Positions 6,706 through 13,135 of a stretch of 22,607 bases of DNA are shown here, one piece after another. The notes under the pieces were generated by a model, which was not told the DNA's origin, did no database searches, and worked only from the letters and a program-made list of their open reading frames with translations. The stretch lies in assembly GCA_934561485.1 (NCBI GenBank), contig CAKTGS010000026.1, forward strand, positions 1 through 22,607, given 5' to 3'. Origin of the DNA: an uncultured Faecalibacterium sp. GTDB taxonomy: Bacteria > Bacillota > Clostridia > Oscillospirales > Ruminococcaceae. A program made the translations under genes and the position numbers. The stretch's first letter is position 1, and every line of letters begins with the position of its first letter.

Positions 6706-7425
6706 ATGGCAGAAAAGACGTTGGAACAGATGAAGGCAGCCGTGGCCGAGCTCCGCGAAAAGATGGCCGCTGCCGCCCGGGAAGCGGGCCGCGACCCGAC
6801 CGCCGTACAGCTGTGCGCCGCCTGCAAGACCCGCACCGCCGCCACCGTGGCCGCCAGTGCAGCCCTGCCCATTGACGTGTTCGGCGAGAACCATGTGCAG
6901 GAGCTGTGCGCAAACTACGATGCCGGAGCCTACTGCGGCAAGCCCAGCCACTTCATCGGCCACCTGCAGACCAACAAGATCAAAAAGGTGCTGGGCCGCG
7001 CCAGCCTGATCCAGAGCGTGGACAGCGAGCATCTGCTGCTGGCCATCGAGAAGGAAGCCGCCAGGGCCGGCATCGTGCAGGACATCCTGCTGGAAGTGAA
7101 CATCGGCGGGGAAGAGAGCAAAACCGGCGCAGCACCGGAGGCTCTGTGGCCCCTGCTGGATGCCGCCGCTGCCCAGGAGCACATCCGGGTCAAAGGCCTG
7201 ATGGCCATTCCACCCGTGAACGATGATGACGCCCAGAACCGCCGGTATCTGGCCCAGGTGTACAAGCTGTTTGTGCAGGCCGGAGAGCGCGGCTATCAGA
7301 ACGTGGCCATGGAGACCCTTTCCATGGGCATGAGCGGCGACTTTGAAAACGCCATCCGCGAAGGTGCCACCCTGGTGCGCATCGGCACCGCCATTTACGG
7401 CGAGCGGGATTATAGTAAAAAATAA
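6706..7425 (+). CDS. yggS: YggS/YlmE-family pyridoxal 5'-phosphate homeostasis protein
   Basis: This 239-residue cytoplasmic PLP-binding protein (PLPBP/PROSC family) has a single alanine-racemase-like TIM barrel and no catalytic partner domain; it buffers free PLP and affects amino-acid and keto-acid balance. The Schiff-base lysine is K41 (CAACKTR; the family more often reads VSKT). Other family boxes are FGENHVQEL, HFIGHLQTNKIKKV, LEVNIGGEESKTG, GLMAIPP and the phosphate-binding LSMGMSGDFENAIREGATLVRIGTAIYG at the C-terminus. In many Bacillota the gene sits beside sepF in the division cluster; here it ends the propeller-ywlG operon instead, and no sepF is nearby. The ATG at 6706 uses the GAGGAGG inside the 3' end of ywlG. 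Confidence 0.94.
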   Translation: MAEKTLEQMKAAVAELREKMAAAAREAGRDPTAVQLCAACKTRTAATVAASAALPIDVFGENHVQELCANYDAGAYCGKPSHFIGHLQTNKIKKVLGRASLIQSVDSEHLLLAIEKEAARAGIVQDILLEVNIGGEESKTGAAPEALWPLLDAAAAQEHIRVKGLMAIPPVNDDDAQNRRYLAQVYKLFVQAGERGYQNVAMETLSMGMSGDFENAIREGATLVRIGTAIYGERDYSKK

Positions 7426-7432
7426 ATAGCAA

Positions 7433-7680
7433 CCGATGAGGGGCAGGCAAGCGGCAGCTTGCGGGAAATTACCTCTCATCCGGCGCTACACGCCACCTTT
7501 CCCCCTTTTGTCGCTGTGCGACATTTTCCCCCGGCCGGGGGAAATCTGTCCCCAAGGGGTGAAGGCTTCAGCGGCGGTGACAAAGTTTCCGGTCAAGCCG
7601 TAAAGTTTGCCGTACTAAAAGGCTTTCCCCGGTCGGGGGAAGCTGTCACCGCAGGTGACTGATGAGGGCGCGGACTTAGC
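7433..7680. repeat. Modular palindromic (REP/MITE-like) intergenic repeat, copy 1
   Basis: The 295-bp gap between yggS and the ABC gene holds no gene but is packed with symmetry. GATGAGGGG and its inverse ACCTCTCATC flank a first module; a 20-bp perfect palindrome TTTCCCCCGG/CCGGGGGAAA lies at 7525-7544; CTTTCCCC-GGTC-GGGGGAAG lies near 7622-7641, then GTCACC-GCA-GGTGAC and GATGAGGG. The same module order (C-run/G-run hairpin, GTCA..TGAC hairpin, GATGAGGGG) recurs at 21371-21535. No transposase is present. Confidence 0.7.
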
Positions 7681-7720
7681 GGCTCTATTGAAAAACAAAA
7701 ATCAACAAAACGGAGGAACC

Positions 7721-9511
7721 ATGCCGAAAAATAAGACCAACGACCCCGGGGCGCACCATGCAAGCAGCGGTGCGCTGATCCGGCGCTTTCTGCCTTACCT
7801 GGCCAAGTACAAAAAGACCCTGTTTCTGGACCTGTTCTGTGCAGCCCTTACCACTTTGTGCGACATCGTGCTGCCCAAGATCATGAGCACCATTACCAAC
7901 TCCGCCATGGGGGTGGGCATCACCCTGACGGCGGGCATCGTGCTGCGGCTGGCGGCGCTCTACTTTGTGCTGCGTGTCATCGACGGCGCAGCCAGCTACT
8001 ATATGTCCAGCATCGGCCACATCATGGGCGTGCACATTGAAACCGATATGCGCCGCGATGCCTTTGACCACCTGCTGCGGCTGGACCACACCTACTACAA
8101 CAACACCAAGGTGGGCACCATCATGGGCCGCATCACCAACGACCTGTTCGATGTGACCGAGTTCGCCCACCACTGCCCGGAGGAGTTTTTCATTGCGGGC
8201 ATCAAGATCGCGGCGTCCTTTGTCATTTTGTGCCGCGCCAGCATCCCGCTGACCTTGGCAGTGTTTGCCTGTGTGCCCCTGATGGGCATTGTGTCGGTGT
8301 ACCTGAACGGCCGTCTGCGGGCGCGGTTCCGTCAGCAGCGCGTTCAGATCGGCGAGCTGAACTCCACCATCGAGGACAGCCTGCTGGGGCAGGGTGTGGT
8401 CAAGGCCTTTGCCGCCGAGGGCCAGGAGCGGGAAAAGTTCGCCAAGGGCAACCAGGATTTTGAGCAGATCAAGACCCTTGGCTACTACGCCATGGGTGCC
8501 TTCAACACCTCCACCCGCCTGTTTGACGGCCTGATGTATTTGGTGGTGATCCTGGCGGGCGGCCTGTCGCTGGTGTACGGTAAAATTACCGCCGGTGACA
8601 TGGTGGCGTATATGCTCTACGTCACCACCCTCATCGCCACCATCCGCCGCATTGTGGAATTTGCGGAGCAGTTCCAGCGCGGCATGACCGGCATCGAGCG
8701 CTTTGCCGAGATCATGGACACCCCGGTGACCATCCAGGACGCCCCGGACGCCGTGCCTCTGCAGCCCGGCCCCGGCGAGATCCGGTTTGAAAATGTCAGC
8801 TTTGAGTACCCGGACGACCACAACAAGGTGCTGCACAACGTCAGCCTGAACATCCGCGCCGGAGAGCGGCTGGCGCTGGTGGGTGCCTCCGGCGGCGGCA
8901 AGACCACCCTGTGCAACCTGATCCCCCGCTTTTACGAGGTGACCAGCGGCCGCATCCTCATTGACGGGCAGGACATCCGCCATGTCACCCTCAAGAGCCT
9001 GCGCGATGACATTGGCATCGTGCAGCAGGACGTGTACCTGTTCAGCGGCACGGTGGCCCAGAACATTGCCTACGGTAAGCCCGGTGCCACCCGGGACGAA
9101 ATTCTGGAAGCCGCCCGCCTGGCCGGTGCCGAAAAATTCATCCTTGCCCTGAAAGACGGCTTTGACACCTACGTGGGTGAGCGCGGCGTGAAGCTTTCCG
9201 GCGGCCAGAAGCAGCGCATTGCCATTGCCCGGGTATTTCTGAAGAACCCGCCCATCCTCATTCTGGACGAAGCCACCAGCGCCCTGGACAACGAGAGCGA
9301 GATCCTGGTGGGCCAGAGCCTGGAAAAACTGGCCCATGGACGCACCACCCTGACCATTGCCCACCGCCTGACCACCATCAAAGATTACGACCGCATCCTG
9401 GTGCTGGGCGAGGAGGGCATTGTGGAAGAAGGCACCCATGCCCAGCTGCTGGAACACCAGGGCGTGTATTACCGCCTGTGGAACCAGCTGCCCAGCGGGG
9501 ACACCCTGTAA
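7721..9511 (+). CDS. ABC-type exporter, fused permease and ATPase (half-transporter)
   Basis: This 596-residue half-transporter of the MsbA/multidrug-lipid export type has an N-terminal six-helix membrane domain (about 20-325) and a C-terminal nucleotide-binding domain (about 345-590). The NBD has Walker A GASGGGKT (388-395), signature LSGGQ (492-496), Walker B ILILDE with D516 and E517, and an H-loop H548. One such subunit must dimerise; no partner half-transporter is adjacent, so a homodimer is likely. The frame is open from 7655, but the first 22 codons lie in repeat DNA, and the ATG at 7721 has CGGAGG 4-5 nt upstream, so 7721 is the start. Substrate cannot be told from sequence. A 58-codon Mac-domain ORF follows 13 bp downstream. 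Confidence 0.93.
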   Translation: MPKNKTNDPGAHHASSGALIRRFLPYLAKYKKTLFLDLFCAALTTLCDIVLPKIMSTITNSAMGVGITLTAGIVLRLAALYFVLRVIDGAASYYMSSIGHIMGVHIETDMRRDAFDHLLRLDHTYYNNTKVGTIMGRITNDLFDVTEFAHHCPEEFFIAGIKIAASFVILCRASIPLTLAVFACVPLMGIVSVYLNGRLRARFRQQRVQIGELNSTIEDSLLGQGVVKAFAAEGQEREKFAKGNQDFEQIKTLGYYAMGAFNTSTRLFDGLMYLVVILAGGLSLVYGKITAGDMVAYMLYVTTLIATIRRIVEFAEQFQRGMTGIERFAEIMDTPVTIQDAPDAVPLQPGPGEIRFENVSFEYPDDHNKVLHNVSLNIRAGERLALVGASGGGKTTLCNLIPRFYEVTSGRILIDGQDIRHVTLKSLRDDIGIVQQDVYLFSGTVAQNIAYGKPGATRDEILEAARLAGAEKFILALKDGFDTYVGERGVKLSGGQKQRIAIARVFLKNPPILILDEATSALDNESEILVGQSLEKLAHGRTTLTIAHRLTTIKDYDRILVLGEEGIVEEGTHAQLLEHQGVYYRLWNQLPSGDTL

Positions 9512-9524
9512 GGAGAAACAAGCA

Positions 9525-9701
9525 ATGACTGAACGCGAAAAATGGGAAGCCGGCCTGTGGTACGATGCCAATTTTGGCCCGGAACTATGCACCGAGCGCG
9601 AAAAAGCAGAGGAGCTTTATGCGGAGTTCAATCAGACCCGCCCCTCTGAAAAGGCAAAGCGGGCAGAGCTGCTGCACAAGCTGCTGCCCGGCATCGTGTG
9701 A
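9525..9701 (+). pseudogene. Stand-alone Mac domain: remnant of a maltose/sugar O-acetyltransferase
   Basis: This 58-codon frame starts with ATG at 9525 after AAGGAG and reads MTEREKWEAGLWYDANFGPE, then ELYAEFNQTRPSEKAKRAELLHKLL, which is the N-terminal Mac helix-turn-helix cap of maltose/galactoside O-acetyltransferases. The left-handed beta-helix that carries the acetyl-CoA site, normally about 130 residues long, is absent: the frame stops at 9701 and I see no hexapeptide repeats in any frame before 9900. It is probably the broken 5' end of such a gene; a functional micro-protein is possible but less likely. It follows the ABC exporter gene by 13 bp. About 200 bp after it (9702-9911) hold nothing I recognise. 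Confidence 0.65.
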
Positions 9702-9906
9702 ACGATGGCGGAAGCGGAAGCAGCTTTTTCTTTTTTGCAAAGATAAGACCGGACTAGTATTGACGACTGTGGATGGGCAGGACGATGTGCTGGTGATGGC
9801 AGGCTATGACCCGGCAGACCCGGAACCGGGCACTGCAGCCACTACAACGTAAATCACGTTCCGGCTCTGCAGCTGCACGGCTGCAAGCAGCCATGGACCG
9901 TACCGA

Positions 9907-9960
9907 AAAACTGCCCGCTCGCCTGAGACGTTCTCAGGCAAGCGGGCATTCCGCATTTTT
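9907..9960. terminator. Bidirectional terminator between convergent genes
   Basis: A 17-bp stem with one G.T pair (9912-9928 with 9932-9948, 3-nt loop) is flanked by five A on the left (T-run for the minus strand, 9907-9911) and a T-run starting 7 nt after the stem on the right. It serves the Mac-domain frame on the plus strand and the EIIA gene on the minus strand. Confidence 0.8.
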
Positions 9961-10364
9961 TACTCGTCCTCTTCGCAGTCGGCATCCAGCACAAGGGTGT
10001 TCATCAGAACCAGGTCTTCCCGTGCATTGTCCAGGATCTCCTGCAGGCTTTCGGCGGTCACATGGTCCTCCATCTGCAGCTGCAGCAGCACGCTCAGGTT
10101 CACCCCGGCAACCAAAAATGTATTGGGGCGGGCGATCAGTGGATACGCCGTCTGATTTGCACTGCCGCATTTCAGATCCGAGCAGATCACCACCTGCTCT
10201 TCGCCCCATTCCTCCAGGTAACGCCGGGCAGCCTCCATCATATCACCGGTGCCGCCCTCCGGGGTAACGCAGGCGGAGTAAACATTGTCCGCCCCAAAAA
10301 AGGTTCGGAGGGTGCTGCACATTCCGGCAGCAAAGTCTCCGTGGCTGATGATCAGAATTTTCAT
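9960..10364 (-). CDS. PTS EIIA component, mannose/fructose (EIIA-Man) family, orphan
   Basis: This is a 134-residue single-domain protein of the EIIA-Man fold, which takes phosphate from HPr on a histidine and passes it to an EIIB. It begins MKILIISHGDFAAGM with the phosphorylatable H8 and has the family segment DLKCGSANQTAYPLI followed by FLVAGVNLSVLLQLQ, equivalent to the GGSPFN...AGVNxPML region of ManX. The tail is acidic (DADCEEDE). No EIIB, EIIC or EIID gene is adjacent. Its ATG (10362-10364) overlaps the TGA of the preceding ceramidase-like frame in an ATGA arrangement, so its translation was built to be coupled to that gene. It may be a PTS regulatory protein or serve a distant EIIBCD. 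Family is confident; role is not. Confidence 0.88.
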   Translation of the reverse strand: MKILIISHGDFAAGMCSTLRTFFGADNVYSACVTPEGGTGDMMEAARRYLEEWGEEQVVICSDLKCGSANQTAYPLIARPNTFLVAGVNLSVLLQLQMEDHVTAESLQEILDNAREDLVLMNTLVLDADCEEDE

Positions 10365-11461
10365 GCTTCATGGTCCTCCTGTAAAAGTGGTTCCTGGCAG
10401 CTCCAGCGGCCCAGGATTTCCCAGAGCTGCCTGCGCATCCGGTCCGAAAAGCCGTTCAGCGACCCGTGGATGGACAAACGGCGGAGATACCAGCCGGTCA
10501 GGTAGTGTTCAAACCCGTTGGAGATGGTGGCAATGGAGCAGCGGCTCTTGTTGACTGCACCGTAATATTCGCTGTACAGCTCAAACGGCTCAAAAATGAT
10601 GGAATACTCCTCCGAGATGATCAGGTGGGAAACATGGTATTCGTCCACCCGCTCAAAGGGGCGCAGCTCCCGGCGGGGATGCTGCGGGGCAATGCCGTCC
10701 AGACGGGCCAGCACCTTCTGCTCATCGGCGTTGAGCCGGGCGGGAATTTCCATCCGGCTGCGCTCCACGGGCACCAGCTCTTTGGGAAATGTGGTATGCT
10801 CAAAGCGCAGATGCACCAGTTTCCGTGCTTCCGGGCGCTGGGCCTTGAGCTGGGCATCAAACTCCTGCCGCAGCAGTTCGGCCAGACGGATCATTTCTTC
10901 ATACGAGCGGTCTTTCCGCACAAAATGGGGACTGATGTCGCCCGCAGGCCCCAGCAGGAAGGTAAAGAACTCGCCGGGGTACTCCTGCCGCAGCTGCTCG
11001 ATGCAGTAACCGGGATATTCCGCGGTAAAGTCGCCGACCCAAAGTTCTTTGGTGGTGGGGTGGACGTTGTGCATCAGAAAGGTCAGCACCCGCCTGCCGT
11101 CCCCGTAAAGCGACAGGGTCTCGGCGTAGAGGTGTGGGGTAACATAGTCCATGACCCGGCTTTTGCCCACCTTGTCAAAATAGTGGTACTGGTACTGATA
11201 CTGCACCTCCCGGTAGGTGTGCAGCGTGATCTCCGCCACGCCCTGCCGGATCACATCAAGCACATAGTCCACATAGGCATCATCGGTGGTCATGCAGGGG
11301 CAGTTGTGCGAGTGGGTGGCCGAGCAGATGCAGTGAATGTCTCTGCCCAGCGCTTCCGTGATGACCTGCGTGATGCGGTCCTCACGGTCCTTCCACAATT
11401 CCACCGTGTCGATGGAAACATGATAAAATGGCAGGTCGTTTTCCGGGTACAGTGCAGCAAT
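10361..11461 (-). CDS. Neutral/alkaline ceramidase-like protein, 5'-truncated (possible pseudogene)
   Basis: About 365 codons match the N-terminal domain of the neutral/alkaline non-lysosomal ceramidase family, zinc amidohydrolases: YHVSIDTVELW, CSATHSHNCP (zinc-ligand region), TFLMHNVHPTT, VGDFTAEYPGYCIEQL and FLLGPAGDISPHF. Similarity starts abruptly at IAALYPEND near 11461. The roughly 40-50 residues that should precede it, with the first zinc histidine, are missing, because a tRNA terminator and tRNA-Lys occupy that DNA. The frame stays open through both, but between them and the conserved part there is no ATG, GTG or TTG with a ribosome site; the first in-frame ATG after the tRNA is at 11293, beyond the ATHSH motif. 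I read it as 5'-deleted. The remaining frame is undamaged and still overlaps the EIIA gene by 4 bp, so the loss may be recent, or an unusual start is used. Confidence 0.7.
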   Translation of the reverse strand: MAALYPENDLPFYHVSIDTVELWKDREDRITQVITEALGRDIHCICSATHSHNCPCMTTDDAYVDYVLDVIRQGVAEITLHTYREVQYQYQYHYFDKVGKSRVMDYVTPHLYAETLSLYGDGRRVLTFLMHNVHPTTKELWVGDFTAEYPGYCIEQLRQEYPGEFFTFLLGPAGDISPHFVRKDRSYEEMIRLAELLRQEFDAQLKAQRPEARKLVHLRFEHTTFPKELVPVERSRMEIPARLNADEQKVLARLDGIAPQHPRRELRPFERVDEYHVSHLIISEEYSIIFEPFELYSEYYGAVNKSRCSIATISNGFEHYLTGWYLRRLSIHGSLNGFSDRMRRQLWEILGRWSCQEPLLQEDHEA

Positions 11462-11488
11462 GCAAGGAAAAACACGGCTTTCCCGCCG

Positions 11489-11519
11489 GTGTGCAAAAAG
11501 TGTGCAAAAGTGTGCAGAG
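11489..11519. repeat. Triple GTGTGCAAAA tandem repeat
   Basis: GTGTGCAAAAA, GTGTGCAAAA and GTGTGCAGAG follow each other with a 10-11 bp period between the tRNA-Lys terminator and the truncated ceramidase-like frame. The helical-turn spacing could suit a protein-binding array, or it may mark a recombination scar. Function unknown. Confidence 0.6.
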
Positions 11520-11520
11520 C

Positions 11521-11570
11521 CCCAGAAAAAGGAAAATCCCACGAAGAATCTTACGATTCTTCGTGGGATT
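11521..11570 (-). terminator. Terminator of tRNA-Lys
   Basis: A perfect 16-bp stem (11535-11550 with 11555-11570, TTAC/GTAA loop) starts immediately after the tRNA CCA end. On the minus strand it is followed by TTTTCCTTTTT. Confidence 0.88.
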
Positions 11571-11571
11571 T

Positions 11572-11647
11572 TGGTGCGCTCGAGGGAACTCGAATCCCTG
11601 GCCCTCTGATTAAAAGTCAGATGCTCTACCGGCTGAGCTACGAGCGC
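11572..11647 (-). tRNA. tRNA-Lys (anticodon TTT)
   Basis: A 76-nt cloverleaf on the minus strand. The acceptor stem GCGCTCG pairs with CGAGCGC; the D arm is GCTC-AGCCGGTA-GAGC; the anticodon stem TCTGA/TCAGA holds the loop CTTTTAA with anticodon TTT (Lys, AAA/AAG codons); the T arm is AGGGA-TTCGAGT-TCCCT. The 3' CCA is encoded (complement of 11572-11574). It has its own promoter and terminator and is a single-gene unit. Its 3' end points at the truncated ceramidase-like frame. Confidence 0.97.
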
Positions 11648-11679
11648 ATAATTCCAGCATGAAATCATACTGCCGAATA

Positions 11680-11708
11680 ATATTACCACAACTTGCAGAA
11701 AAAAGCAA
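11680..11708 (-). promoter_or_regulatory. sigma-A promoter of tRNA-Lys
   Basis: On the minus strand TTGCTT (11703-11708), a 17-bp spacer and TAATAT (11680-11685) give a start near 11673, about 25 nt before the mature tRNA 5' end. Confidence 0.8.
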
Positions 11709-11767
11709 GAGCAGGCTTTGAAAAACGGGCAAAAAACTTGCACACGGCAAATGGTGCCAACTTTCTC

Positions 11768-11796
11768 TTTACAAACCCGGGAAGAATCGCTACAAT
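11768..11796 (+). promoter_or_regulatory. sigma-A promoter of the DUF3048 lipoprotein pair
   Basis: TTTACA (11768-11773), a 17-bp spacer and TACAAT (11791-11796), with a predicted start near 11803 and a leader of about 80 nt ending in GGAGGT (11871-11876) before ATG 11884. It is divergent from the tRNA-Lys promoter 60 bp away. Confidence 0.78.
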
Positions 11797-11883
11797 CAAA
11801 GCAAATCAAACCGATCCATCCGGCATCGGCTCTGCGGCCGGGCCGTTCTGATTTATCACTCTTGGGAGCAGGAGGTTTTTGCT

Positions 11884-13122
11884 ATGAAGATCACCCGCCG
11901 TGCCGTTCTTCGTCTTACCGGCATCACCGCCGCTTCGCTGGCGCTGACCGGCTGCCGTGTGTCCGGCAGCCTTGCACTGGGCAGCAATCTGCCCGGCTGG
12001 CTGCAGAAAATGTTTGGCGGCAGCGCCGCTTCCTCTTCGCAGGCCGGTTCCGCCGCCGCAGGGGAAGCGCCGGCTGCCTCGGAAGCGGATGCTTCTTCCG
12101 CTGCCAGCGAGGAACCGGCAGCTTCCAGCCTGCTGCCCGCCTACGATGCCGACCCGCTGACCGGCGAAGCCAACCGCAGCAGCGGCCGTCTTGTGGGCGT
12201 TATGGTCAACAACATCAGCTATTCCGAGCGGCAGAATGCCCGGCCGCAGCGCGGCCTTTCCTCCGCCGACCTGCTCATTGAGAGCAAGGTGGAGGGCGGC
12301 ATCTCCCGCTTCTGCGCCGTATACCGGGACGCCGACAGCATCCCCGAGGTCGGCCCCATGCGTTCCGGCCGCGACCAATTCCTGCAGCTGCTCATGCCCT
12401 GGCAGGCGCTGTACTACCACGATGGCGAGAGTGCGCCCTGCACCAAGTTCATCAGCGTATACAACTATTCCGGGCTGAACATCGGCGGCAAAAACTACTT
12501 CAACACGCCCACCCACCCGCACGTTGCCCACCGCAACAGCCGGGGCCGCAATGTGGCCTACGAGCACACCGAGTTCACCTCCGGCACCGAGGTCAAACAG
12601 GCGGCAGCCAATGCCGGCATCGGGCTGACCTATCCCTATGACGCCACCTTCTTCCGCTTTGCGGACTACCGCACCGGGGCCGAAAACGCCATGCGCGGTG
12701 CTGCTTCCGGCAAAAGCGTGAACATTGAGCACTCGGCCAACTACAAAACCAGCTTTACCTACAGCCTGCTGAGCCGCAGCTACAAGATGCAGATGTACAG
12801 CCACGCCGCCGGCGGATACGAAAACACCGTGGACGAGCTGACCGGCAAACAGCTGAGCTTTGACAACCTGCTCGTCTGCTTTGCCCCCATTGCCGCTTAC
12901 CCCGGAGACTCCGGCGATGTGCAGCAGGTGGACTATGCAGCCGGCGGCGAAGCCTACTTCTTTACCCGGGGCAGCGTGCAGGTGGGCCGCTGGGAAAAGC
13001 CTTCGCCGGAGCATCCGCTCAAGGTCTACGATGACACCGGGGCCGAGATGCTGTTCAACCGCGGCAAGACCTACCTTGCCATCGTGGACGATGACGAGTG
13101 GTCCAACTTCCGCTATCAGTAA
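11884..13122 (+). CDS. DUF3048 (YerB-like) lipoprotein with twin-arginine signal
   Basis: This 412-residue surface lipoprotein has a signal with TRRAVLRLTG and a lipobox LTGC at C24, then a low-complexity Ala/Ser/Glu linker (about 48-86) and a DUF3048 domain. Family hallmarks are VGVMVNNISYSERQNARPQR, SADLLIESKVEGGISRFCAVY, EVGPMRSGRDQFLQ and, near the C-terminus, the LSFDNLLV...GGEAYFFTRGS block, as in Bacillus YerB. The function of DUF3048 proteins is not known; all are exported. The ATG at 11884 has GGAGGT 7 nt upstream. It is followed by a shorter paralogue after 13 bp. The twin arginines with a hydrophobic stretch containing Ala/Gly/Thr suggest Tat export, but Sec export cannot be excluded. 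Confidence 0.88.
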   Translation: MKITRRAVLRLTGITAASLALTGCRVSGSLALGSNLPGWLQKMFGGSAASSSQAGSAAAGEAPAASEADASSAASEEPAASSLLPAYDADPLTGEANRSSGRLVGVMVNNISYSERQNARPQRGLSSADLLIESKVEGGISRFCAVYRDADSIPEVGPMRSGRDQFLQLLMPWQALYYHDGESAPCTKFISVYNYSGLNIGGKNYFNTPTHPHVAHRNSRGRNVAYEHTEFTSGTEVKQAAANAGIGLTYPYDATFFRFADYRTGAENAMRGAASGKSVNIEHSANYKTSFTYSLLSRSYKMQMYSHAAGGYENTVDELTGKQLSFDNLLVCFAPIAAYPGDSGDVQQVDYAAGGEAYFFTRGSVQVGRWEKPSPEHPLKVYDDTGAEMLFNRGKTYLAIVDDDEWSNFRYQ

Positions 13123-13135
13123 ACGAGGAAACAAG

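Noticed and set aside
5470..7479. 669-codon minus-strand frame opposite propeller, ywlG and yggS
   Set aside because: It spans three real genes on the other strand and has the composition of a GC-driven shadow.
7433..7680. CRISPR array
   Set aside because: The repeats are varied GC-rich hairpins, not regularly spaced identical units, and no cas gene is near.
7685..9592. 635-codon minus-strand frame opposite the ABC exporter
   Set aside because: The plus-strand protein has all ABC motifs; the antisense frame has none and is His/Gln/Gly-rich.
9702..9906. Downstream fragment of the acetyltransferase in another frame
   Set aside because: I looked for hexapeptide repeats and the post-Mac CDYG/NI-x-IG motif in all plus frames and found none.
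10466..11662. 398-codon plus-strand frame over the ceramidase-like gene and tRNA
   Set aside because: It reads through the complement of tRNA-Lys and its terminator; shadow.
11648..11809. N-terminal extension of the ceramidase-like frame up to an ATG at 11809
   Set aside because: The extension would be a translation of tRNA-Lys (residues like ALVAQPVEHLTFNQ) and its promoter, so it is not protein-coding.
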